Position numbers and translations under genes: made by a program. A stretch of DNA of 64,000 nt from positions 17,169,001 through 17,233,000 of the forward strand of contig OX637394.1 of NCBI GenBank assembly GCA_951799425.1. Reading direction: 5' to 3'. The stretch is from Ilex aquifolium. Its lineage: Eukaryota; Streptophyta; Magnoliopsida; Aquifoliales; Aquifoliaceae. The notes beneath the pieces were generated by a model. The model had not been told where the DNA came from, searched no databases, and worked only from the letters and a program-made list of their open reading frames with translations. Positions 10,501 to 20,209 of this stretch are shown one piece after another. Position 1 is the first letter of the stretch; every line of letters starts with the position of its first letter.

Positions 10501-13026
10501 TCAATTCTAGTTATGTGTCCTGAAGAGTAATTGGCCCTGGTTGGTAGAGGACTTGCCATCAAAGATAAGTTATCAAAAGGACAAATTACACATGATCTAT
10601 ATATTTAATATAAAAATGTAAGGATAAAAAAACTAGAATTCATATAAGCAAAGAAGAATTTACTAAAGATTTGTCAGCATAAAGAAAATAAACATACTCC
10701 AAAGTAGACAATAATTTCAGCTATATCATGTGGTTAGTCTTGTCTTAAAGGAAACTCTCAGGATAGCTGGAACTGGACAAATTCCCATATTGGCAGTTTT
10801 ATATGGGTTCTGCAGAACTTTGATGGAATATTAGGTATATATGCCATGCCAGCATTTTCACAGCCAAGTTGGTGCAACAAACACTGGGTAATGGCTATCC
10901 CGTGCACAATGGACAAATTTGAAATCGAGTAGCACAAACTCACAAAGGATATACCACATGAACTTACCCAAATCCTTGGCTTATTGATACTACTTAATAA
11001 CAGTACCCTACCTTTTGAGAACAGTGATTTAACAGTTAACTGGATAAAAGGGACACTGCTACTTTTAGCCATATAAAAAAGATTTAATTTATACCAAAAT
11101 GGGCCAAAAGGATAGAAGGCAATGATATAGAGAAAAAACAATTACTTACTTCTAAATAGATGGTTTTCCAAACTTCCCTTCGGCATGAATTCATACACTA
11201 AAAGTCTATTGTCACACTCTGAACAATACCCAATGAGTCTCACCAGATTTTCATGACGAAGCTGACTCAAGTAATTAACTTCTGTCTGCCAATTAGAAAA
11301 GATCAAAACAAAGATAAGTTTTTATGAAGCTAGGCAAGGCTCTGTAAGAAACTGTTTAAGAAAGCTTAATAAGGTGGTCCTTTTAACATACAAGCCATTC
11401 CCTGTGACCTTGAAAGCTTTCTGCCTTAAGTTTTTTGATGGCTACTACCATTCCAGTTCCTGGTTTGCACGGAGCATAGGTGTTCTCATCGATCCATCCT
11501 TTAAAGACACACCCAAACCCTCCCTCACCAAGAAGACTCTCTGAGCGGAAGTTCTTAGCGGCATTCTTGAGATCATTAAAGCTAAAGGACCTGAGGTTGT
11601 TGGATGTACCACCTTCTGGTGCTACAAGAGCTTTGTTCGAACTGCCAGAAGTTGTTTGCTGGTTGGAAGAGGTTGAATCAGGTTTTCCCTTGCGAAAAGC
11701 ACCTGTAGCTTCTATATAAAAACAAAAAAATAAATAAAATGTAAGATTTTTTGTGCAATAAAGCCTGAACCTAAAGTTGCATTGTCCACGACTAGTGAAG
11801 TGTGAGCTATGTATTGCGCATAAGTAATAGAATCTTCTATACCAACTACAACAACACATATCCCTTAAGACATATACAAAGTTCAAACAAAATCACATCC
11901 AAACCTGTAGTCACCAGACCACCATATAATACAGGTCGACACTTGTCACAGAATTTTTATCTTTTCTCACTTCGTTTGGCTTGGGCATTACTCGTAGCCA
12001 ATATATATGTTACATGTGTAAAACTCACTACATAGTACAGCTGTTGTATCATTATATTTTACTATTTTTTGTGTTTCCTAATTACCATCTCCAACGACAT
12101 ATTAAATGGAAACTGAAAAAAGTTCACCAACAGTATACAGATTCCATGGACCATTTCTATTCAGGTTTAGGATGAGGCTAGTACTTCAGAACTTACAAAA
12201 AGTAGTCTTTAAAAGAGTGTCATTTAAAATACTAAATCAATTAAAAGGGGTTTATAATCAAGACCATGTAACTTACACACTGCAATGAGATGAAAGGATT
12301 AGAATTGGCTGTCAATCACATAATTGGTCAGAGTTCAAGACTCTCAAGCAGCCAACCTTATGCTTGAAATCCAGTAAAGGTTTACATGCTTTATTTCGGG
12401 CAATCGACAAAAATTACTCATTCTCCAGAACTTCATATAACCAACACATGCACTGATTTGTAAAGACACATGTTTAAGTGAGTTCCAGAACCCCAGAAAA
12501 GGATAAGAAAGCAAAAGGATAAAGATTTTCCCACGCATTCAGAATGAATTCAAAGCAAAATTCGTATATATAACAAAGTTTTGCAAATTTTTTTCGTGGA
12601 AATACAGGGTGGTAGTGGAAGAGCTTATCCTTTCTTACATCCTGCTATAAGCTGATATGAATAGAGTTAAATACCCTCCTAATAAATTGTATGTGGGTGT
12701 CTCTGAATTATTGTGAAATTCCAGAACTTCACACAAATTTATCAAATCATATTATGAGAAAAAAAAACAGGGTAGGCTCTTCCATGATCATGAATGAAAT
12801 TAAGCTGATCAAATAAAGGCTCAATATAGAGTTCAAATTTCACTAATGAAGAAGACTCCATAAGATTTCAAATTTCAACAAGAATTAAGAAAGAAATAAT
12901 CAAAGTACAACTCAAGATTCAAAAGGGTGTAATCAAAGAAGAAATTCAAACAAGGAGAGACATACCAGAGAATTGGCTAGAAGTAGCATGAGCACATTTA
13001 GCAGGTTTTGGCCAGCAAATACCCAT
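7542..13026 (-). CDS. Receptor-like cytoplasmic kinase, RLCK-VII / PBL (APK2-like)
   Basis: Six coding exons on the minus strand (12966-13026, 11392-11711, 11150-11285, 10121-10257, 9883-10006, 7542-7984) have GT-AG borders and compatible phases, and total 1221 nt, or 406 residues plus stop. The start is a short exon beginning [11 protein letters not shown]: Gly2 fits N-myristoylation and Cys4 palmitoylation, so plasma-membrane anchoring is likely. Kinase features are the glycine loop LGEGGFGCV (81-89), VAIK lysine 113, YRDLKASN (206-213), DFG (226-228), APE (253-255) and GRR-MD near 281. The YRD in place of HRD is normal for RLCK-VII. Length and motif spacing match Arabidopsis APK2A/PBL3 and PBL2, which act downstream of surface receptors in immunity and growth. 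All key catalytic residues are present, so it looks functional. The C-terminal tail has an 11-residue duplication. The exact orthologue is not certain. Confidence 0.92.
7608..7673 (-). repeat. 33-bp tandem duplication in the kinase tail
   Basis: The last exon encodes [11 protein letters not shown] twice in a row (residues 364-374 and 375-385), from two nearly identical 33-bp units. It lies after the kinase domain, in the variable tail, and keeps the frame. Confidence 0.9.
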
Positions 13027-13770
13027 ATTTGACTAGTTGTTTTTCTCTGAGACAACCAAGAAGAAATAAGTCTCCGCGTGGAGATTGGAGACACAGAAAA
13101 GGGGAAGGAGTAGGAAGAAGAAGAAGACGCAGAGAATAGTAGCAAACCCATTGATAGATATGAGTTTTTTGGAACTAGGAACTATCGGCCTAGTCCTTGG
13201 TCAAAGGTCTGAGATATCAACATTGAAAAATTAAGGACAAGGCAGTTTAGTCATTTTGTGGTCCCAGCGTAATAACTTCATCAGAAAGGTGGTTTCTTTG
13301 AAGAGATTGGGAGGAAGCAACGTAGTCCTTACTTAGTCAAAAACTGTTTTTTTTTTCTTTTTTTTTGTCTTTTTTTGTGAGGCACTATTGCAAGGATGAG
13401 ATGACTTTAAAGTCGACGGGAATAACAATTAGACAAACCGTTTAAGTAAAAAACGAAAAATTCAAAGGTTTTTTCTATAGCCAGAGAATTATAAGGTTCC
13501 AAAAACAAACTTTACATTGGGGTGAGACCAAAAAAAAAAAAAATTTATTCTGGAAATTAAGAAGGTGAGGAACTTGATCCTAAAAGTCAAATTTTTTTTA
13601 GAACGGATCCTAAAATATTATAATGAATATTATTCTTTTTATTGTACTTGACTTTGTACCATGAATGTGGTGTTGTGTCTCTCTCGGTACCAAAGTCAAA
13701 TTAGGCTCACCTGGTTCCTCATTTACACGGGAAGAAAAAAGTGTCTTGTATATTCTTTGTTTATCTCAAA
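13027..13770. other. Upstream region of the kinase gene
   Basis: Contains the presumed 5' untranslated region and promoter of the minus-strand kinase gene. Several T and A homopolymer runs (about 13348-13375 and 13531) and AT-rich sequence follow. No convincing TATA box or other gene was picked out. Confidence 0.4.
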
Positions 13771-14562
13771 TCTATATAATAAAATAATTTACAATTCAAA
13801 TTTAAAAAATAAATAAAATAATTTTTACTTTTCGCGGTTCAGATCGCTTTAAATTTTACTTTAAAGTTAATCTAATGACTAATATTAACACCTTAAATTT
13901 AATAGGAAAAATAGGCTCTTAAGGGTGTATTTGAAATTACTTTTTAAAAGTACTTTTAAAAATTATTTCTCATAAATACTTTAAAAAAAAAAAAATAGTG
14001 TTTGAAACCGCCCCACCACTATCTCTACCACCACCACCACCATCACTACCGCCGTCGCCACTGCCACCGCCACCACCCCACCCCCACTGCCACCACCACC
14101 CATCACCACTACCACCGTCGCCACCGCCACCGCGACCAGCACCACCACTGTCGTCGTCCCCGACCACCACTGCCATCGTCATCGCCGCCACCATCGCCAT
14201 CGCCATCGTCGCCACCATCACCGTCGTCGCCGCCGTCACCACCACCATTGTCGCCGCCGCCGTCGCCGCCACCATCGCCACCACCACCACTACCACCGCC
14301 GCTGCCATCGTCGCTGTCGTCCCCACCATCGCCGCCGCCGTCGCCGTCGCCGCCACCACCACCACCACCACCACGGTTATTGCCACCCACCACAACCATC
14401 ACCGTCTCCTACCACCACTACCTCTCACCCCCACTACAACCGATGCTTAAATTCATTTATCTCTCCTCTATATTTGTGATTTGATTTTGAATATGAATAC
14501 AAATATGTTTATTATTTATCATTTTTTATTATTATGTACCTTCAGGCACAGACAATAACTAG
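13771..14562 (+). mobile_element. Non-autonomous Helitron with a triplet-repeat core
   Basis: Begins TCTATATAATAAAATAATT after an A and ends CTAG before a T, the A|T insertion pattern of Helitrons. A short hairpin (GTACC-TTCA-GGCAC) lies about 9 bases before the CTAG end. A closely similar copy occurs at 42745-43358, which fixes both ends. The middle (about 14016-14380) is a degenerate CCACCR/CGCCAC triplet repeat that creates long but meaningless Pro/His/Thr/Ala frames on both strands. There is no Rep/helicase, so it must rely on another element. Confidence 0.82.
14016..14380 (+). repeat. CCACCR-type triplet repeat inside the Helitron
   Basis: A run of CAC, CGC, CCA and ATC triplets, nearly all of CNC or CAN type, about 365 bp long. 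It is GC-rich against an AT-rich background. The homologous tract in the second copy (about 43000-43215) is shorter, so the tract length varies between copies. Confidence 0.85.
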
Positions 14563-15298
14563 TAATGTAATATAATAATTGAAGGTGACAATTTTAATTT
14601 ATTATCACTAATTTCCCCCAATCTATCCATAAATTAAGAATTGAATAACTTGTTTATTAGTATGGATTGATAATAAAGGGATTAAATAATATAATTTATA
14701 TGAGGATTAAAAAGATTATAAATGGGTGTTCTTCACTTGGCAATAGAATCAAGGCGTGCAAGACAAGTCCCATGGAACAAATCTATAAGTTATAATAGGA
14801 ACGGGTTATAAATTTAGACGTCTTAAATTTGAATCTTGACAATTTTTTGGGGCTAGGTCATGAGAGATCTATCCCTTGTGAACACCATAATTCTGACATG
14901 AATGACTTGTCTTTGACCAGACTATAGAAAGGATTAAAGAAAGTGCGCATAAGATGACCTAAATACACCCTTACCGTTGAACCAAAAAAATGGAACAAAT
15001 CTACAAGTCAAGAGATTAAGGACATGTTTGGATGGTGAAATGAATAGGGAATTGGATTACATTTTTTTGCTCTTCAAATTCCACTCGGTTGGTTTTTACA
15101 TGGGATTCATGGGTTTCACCATCTCAGCCCATGTTCGGGAAGCAAACATAAGGCTCATGTCAGACTAGTATAGAATTGACTCAGACACCCATTATTGAAT
15201 CCAATGCATATATCTCTTTTTGGGGTACTAATATCTTTTTAGCCACATATTCAAACTACTCATCTTTGAAACCCACTCCTTGTGTGTGTATTTGGAGT
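14563..15298. other. AT-rich intergenic stretch, no gene seen
   Basis: AT-rich sequence with short open frames only. A phrase like GACATGTTTGGATGG near 15021 resembles the edge of a MITE, but no matching opposite end was found. Confidence 0.4.
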
Positions 15299-15534
15299 AA
15301 ATATTGGGTGTAACGGTGACTCTACGTCGTCATTGATACGTAGTATCACCATCTAATATTAAATATTCACATGAACAAACTGAATTCAATTTGAGTGGTT
15401 ATTAAATGATATGATAGGAGTGGTTACTGTAATATGTGAAATTCACCTGTTTTTTTGTTATATTTTTAGTAGATAGTGACATCACGTGACAATGATGATG
15501 TGGTGTCACCGACTCACCGTTACACCCAATATTT
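15299..15534. mobile_element. MITE with 21-bp perfect terminal inverted repeats
   Basis: AAATATTGGGTGTAACGGTGA at the left end is an exact inverted match to the right end (15514-15534). The 236-bp element has no coding capacity. The AATATT at each end is itself palindromic, so the border between inverted repeat and target duplication cannot be set and the superfamily stays open. It sits in a GT-rich tract. Confidence 0.8.
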
Positions 15535-15709
15535 TTGTGTATTTGTGAGTATCATGCGTTTGTGCATTTCTTATGTGTTTTCTTATAAGAGTGTGTCTAT
15601 GTTTTTAGTGTATCCACGTGTGTGTTGTTTTAGAGTGTGTGTGCATGTGTTTTTCTTGTAAGTGTCGGTCTGTATTTGTGTTTTAGTATGTGATAGTTTG
15701 TGAGTGTAT
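15535..15709 (+). repeat. Degenerate GT-rich tract
   Basis: Imperfect GTGTNTTT-type repeats (TGTGTTTTC, GTGTGTCTATG, GTGTGTGCATG). The same kind of sequence resumes at 26975-27085, on the other side of the Gypsy element. One original tract was therefore split by that insertion. Confidence 0.65.
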
Positions 15710-15714
15710 GTTTT

Positions 15715-16818
15715 TGTGCGTACCGATTTTTGCACAATAGATGTATGAGTAGAAACAGAACACAGGTGAACTCGTGTTTACCTTAGATGTCAACGATTTT
15801 GTGGCAGAGAGGTAGGCGTGATGTAGCCAAAGAGAACTTGGTTGGTCGGAACGGCTGAACCCCGGGGTAGTTGGATCGTTCCCAGCGGACAGTAGGGTAT
15901 TCCGGCGTATCCTGGCATCAAAAAGAAGGGTTAGAAGGGTGCCGGAGTCTCTCCGGCGTATCCCCTCCGATGGTTAAGTCAGTTCTTTTCTAGAGAGAGA
16001 GAGAGAGAGAGGATCCTGAGAGCACTATTTCGTTTCAGTGGTTGTATATGCGTACCTGTGTTTCGTCTCTTAGAGGACTATTTATACATTTGTTGGTAGT
16101 CATCATTATAGGCTAGCGAGTAATAGGTTGTGCCAGTCATGGGGAAGCGTCCTCCCTCTTTTACAGGGATGATTGTAAGTTCTTAATTGCTCGGTGCTCC
16201 GAGCAATTAATGATCTCTTCCCCAGGCGCCCGAGCAATAAATGTTCTTGCTTCTATGTAGAGACATTAAATGCCTGACCTTTGAGCCATTTAATGCACCC
16301 CTTTCCGGGCTTCAGCAGTGATCATAGACGTCCCATCATTCTGGAGTTTATTAAATGATCCTCTGCACTGCCGCATAGTTGCTGGAACCTCTCTACAAGG
16401 TCAGGTACGACTCTGTTTATAACGCCACGTGTCCATACCCTCTTGGTTGTCAGCTCTGTTTACCCTGCTTTCCTGACTTGATGGGAAGGGCAGGCTAATG
16501 ACTCATCACCTGACTTGGTTTAATAGATTGAAGGATGTCGGCGCATCCCCTAAGACCGAGATGACGTGCTCCTATAAAGGAGCCTCTCAGATCGAGAATG
16601 GATAGGTCGTCATGGAGCCAGACGGAAGGCCTGGTGCCGAGGACGTGTGGTCGGGTCTCTTTATCCCGAGGAGCATTGGAACCGAGGACACGTGTCGCCG
16701 TCGGGTAAGTGGAGCGCCCTTGATGCCGAGGCCACGTGTCGTCTCCCTAACAATCGGTGGTACTCTGGTGCCGAGGCCACGTTTCGCCATCGTGAGGCTC
16801 TTAGAAAATGTCCCATCA
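15715..16818 (-). repeat. 3' LTR of the Gypsy/Tat element
   Basis: About 1104 bp, nearly identical to the LTR at 25845. Next to it on the inner side is the purine tract read on the minus strand as GGGCTGGGGGGCAGT, the usual plus-strand primer. Confidence 0.9.
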
Positions 16819-16865
16819 ACTGCCCCCCAGCCCTTAGCCTTCGTACGGCAGAGGACACGTGTCGT
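16641..16865 (+). repeat. ACGTG-core repeat set at the LTR edge
   Basis: Five imperfect units of the form GCCGAGG(A/C)CACGTGTCG spaced about 40-80 bp apart (near 16641, 16685, 16731, 16774 and 16852). The last lies just beyond the LTR. CACGTG/ACGTGTC is the G-box/ABRE core bound by plant bZIP and bHLH factors. The other LTR has an additional unit. Confidence 0.7.
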
Positions 16866-16986
16866 TGAGAAGGCGAAAAGGGCTCATCAACTCCATCACT
16901 TCTGCAGCCGTATTCCCCCCTTCGGATGTCGTGCGCATTAAATGCGCCCAACATCGTGCTTTGTGCGCAATGATGAGGACAGGTCC

Positions 16987-16994
16987 TATATAAA
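16987..16994 (+). promoter_or_regulatory. TATA-like box before the antisense frame
   Basis: TATATAAA on the plus strand, about 370 bp before the proposed ATG at 17360 and 170 bp inside the element from the LTR edge. It fits an internal promoter for the antisense frame. Distance, direction and consensus are the only evidence. Confidence 0.5.
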
Positions 16995-17359
16995 CATGAC
17001 TTAGTGCCTGCCTGCTCACCTTTTCGAAAACCAGTAATCCTCTTGGAGCCATTTCCGTTGGAGAATCGCCGGAGCCACTGCTATTGATCAGTTTTGCCTC
17101 CTCCATTGACGTTTTTCTGAAGACAAAGGCCATCCGTTGCCACTGCCTCCATCTTTCTTCCTTATTCCGGTGAGTTCTCTTGCACCATTTGCTTCTCTTT
17201 CTTATTTCTTCATTTTTCCGGCGACCAATCCCCTCCCCCTTCTTTGCCTGCGTCAAGAGTAGCTTCGCCCTCTCATCTTCCCGTCTGTCACTGTGTTTCC
17301 CATCGAGTCCCGTAAGTCCATCAACCAGGAACCCCTTAGGACCTCCCTTTCCCCGAGAT

Positions 17360-19764
17360 ATGCCCAAACGCAGTCCAAATAGGGTCGCCGAGGCAGACGA
17401 GGCTGGTCCCTCTCGGCCCCGGAAATATACCGTAGCGGGTCGGCAACAAATAGTGAATTTCAAAACCCATTACTCCATTCCCCCCGAGGTGACGGTAGAC
17501 GAGTTCAAGGCAGATAAGCATAAGGCCAATATCGGCACCGAAGTCGAGATGCCTTTTTATACGAAGGCCATCATGGAGGGGGGAATTAGGTTTCCTCTTC
17601 ATCCTCTCCTCCTTCGTTTCCTGCACCGATTTTGGCTCTTCCCCGAGCAATGTTGCCTCAACACCTTTAGGATCATCATGGGTGTCATTGCTTTGAACGA
17701 GCGTCTCAACCTCCACCTTGGTTTGGACGACATCCTCTTCTGTTATGCCTTGATGAGGGTCATGCCTCAACAGATGTACTATCTCAAGGCTCGGGACCCC
17801 ACCATGTACCTTGTCACCCACCTTCCGGATTCCGACAAAGGGTACAAGGATGACCTCCTCATCCTCGGCGGTCAATGGGAGAAAGGGCTCGGTCCAGAAT
17901 ATGCTGCTGACTTGTGGTGCCCCAAGCAGTGGAGGACTACGAGTACGTCGGCCCTCCTCTCATTTAAGTTTTCACTTTTCTCCGAATGTTCTACAACTGA
18001 TGACTATTTTTGTTGTTAGGGATCCCTGACGCCGAGACAGCGGCCCTTCCTCGGAATCAAGTGAACATTGGCGACATCAGCTTTGTGTGGAACTTCTTGG
18101 GAACCAAAGGCTTAGGCCGAGCTGCCCATCTCCTTCTTGACTACACTCCGGGGTACAAGAAGTTTACTCAAACACCTCACAACTTTGATCCCTCGGCGGA
18201 AGCGGAGCTTGCTGCGGCAAACTTAGAGAACGACCCCGACAGGGCCCCAGACGCCGAGGTAGAGGGAGTCGCCGAAGGCGAAGTTACTGAAGAAGAAAAC
18301 GACGAAGTCGTTGAGATCAGGAATCCTGTTGTTGCTTCCGACACTGAACCCAGCACATCAGTGAGGGAGACTTGGCCAAATTTCGAAGTTCTTCACAGCT
18401 TGAACATAGAGGACGCCCTCGAGGTCGCGATGTCTGGTTATCGCCTCGACCTGAATCTGATCAAAAAACGAGCTGCCCTTAAAGAGGGTCAGGGCCGAGG
18501 GTCTAGTTCAAACGAACCTCCTCCCCCACCACCTAGAAGGACTCCATCTGTTAATTTTCCCCCACCTCCTTCCCCTTCAAGGTCGTCGGGGCGTGGCCGA
18601 GGCTGCGAGAGAGATCCTCAACCAAAAGAGGAAAGAAGAGTAAAACAGAGACTCGACGGGGCTGGCCGGGGTAGGGGAACTCCAGCTCCCCCTTCAGCGT
18701 TATCAACTCCTGACATCACTCCGCCTCCTCCACCGGTGCCAACGACTCAAGCAGCGGAGTGGCGCCCTCGGGCTCGGGATCGTGAAGGTAGACCGATCCA
18801 AGTTTCTGACTCAATCATTAACTCTCCTCACGTGGCCTATGCCGTGAGTGAGACCCTCCTCTTTCACGCCGACATGGAGGAGCACCGGGCTAGGCCATTG
18901 AATCAACTCCTCCGCAACATCATTCAGAGCTCATTGGTGGTAAGTGCCCAAATCACCCTTTTTTTTTTATTCACTGGCTTCATTAACTTTGCTGACCTTT
19001 TAATTCTCTTGTAGACTGCCCAGCAAGTCTCGGCCATTGCCGATCGCTTCTATTCTCAGCGGGACGTGCTGCAGGATTTGGAGAAGCAAAAAAGCGAGGC
19101 TCAGGCAGCTCTTACATCAGCCAAAGAGGAAGTGGTGGTGAGAGACAAGACTTTGTCTTCTCAGGCCGCACAAATTGCTGAACTTCTCAAGGAGGCCGAG
19201 GTGGCGAGGCTGAAGGTCGACAAAACCAATGCAGCCCTCGCTGATGCAGAGAAGAAAATTACTGAATCAACCAAGCAACTCTCGGCATCGGAGGCTAAGG
19301 TGGCGGAGTCGGAACAGACTTGTTCCGCCCTTACCCAGGAACTGGACAAAGTCCGAGCTACATTGGAAGCTGCTAACAAGACTCGACAGGAGATCGTTGA
19401 TCAATGTGCCGACGACATTCTGGTAGCTTTTGAAGAACAGAAGAAAGAATTCTTTAAGCTCGGATGGGACGCGGCTTTGAGGGCGGCTGGGGTGCCTGAA
19501 GACTCTCCACTTTTCCAGGAGCATACCTACGTCCCCTCTTCCGAGATAGTGGCAGCCTCGGGGGAAAACGTTGTTGAAGGTGCGGAGAATGTCCAAGGGT
19601 CGAATGCGGCGCAAGCGGCTACAACTCTTCCTGCCCCTTCCTCTGCCTCGGTGCCTCCGACCGACGCCCCTGGCGCAGATACTCTATCTGCCAGCATTGA
19701 TGAGCTTTTCGGAGACATAGGGGGCAACATCGGTGGAGACGTGGCCGGGCCTCCTGCACAGTAG
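17360..19764 (+). CDS. Element-borne antisense reading frame with a coiled-coil C-terminus
   Basis: Runs opposite to gag-pol, between integrase and the 3' LTR. Three open segments (about 17360-17942, 18020-18939, 19015-19764) are separated by short stretches with GT...AG borders and matching phase, so two introns of about 75 bp are likely. The first segment has a conserved-looking globular part (IPPEVTVDEF, LHLGLDDILFCYALM, YKDDLLILGGQWE). The second is Pro- and RG-rich (PPPPPPRRTP, SSGRGRG). The third is a long Ala/Glu/Lys coiled coil. Antisense extra ORFs are known in Tat-type elements, but their function is not established. I assign none. It is unusually complete. Confidence 0.75.
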
Positions 19765-20209
19765 CCTAGGTTTTTCCTTCTGTCTTGTAATTTTTCATTT
19801 TCAATTTTTGTAGCCTGGGGGACGCAAAGCCCCTTTTTGAAATGAAAATTCGACTTTGTTTTCATATATCATGTCTCATTTCACCTTTTTAATGGACTTC
19901 GGGGCTACTGACTAGATGCCATACTCATGTAGGGGGACGTCGGGGTATCCTCCCCATCGGGGTTTGGTTTCCCGTTGTCGGGCGTTATTTGGGTGACAAA
20001 ACTGATATATATTTTTCACTCCGGTTAGCTTCATCTTTCTAGCTTGTTGGCTCGAGGAGATGGGGTCGGATTCCTTCGCCCTTCGGCTCCGAGGGATTGC
20101 GTCTTTCTTAAGAGTCGCGCTCCAGTTTCCTAGTTAGGAGGCAGGAGTCTGGGACTCCACCTCCGGGGTCATGCCCTTTTAGGATAGTATTTCCCACAAG
20201 ACTTGAATA

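Noticed and set aside
12933-13151. 72-residue minus-strand frame at the kinase 5' end
   Set aside because: It is in a different frame from the kinase start, does not join exon 2 usefully, and the MGICW frame fits the family far better.
13970-14484. Overlapping frames of 97-160 residues rich in Pro, His, Ala, Val or Gly on both strands
   Set aside because: They come from the CCACCR-type triplet repeat inside a Helitron; every frame is open because the repeat lacks stop codons.
16587-16954. Several 67-109-residue frames around the LTR edge
   Set aside because: They lie in LTR repeats on both strands, have no domain, and are explained by GC-rich repeat units.
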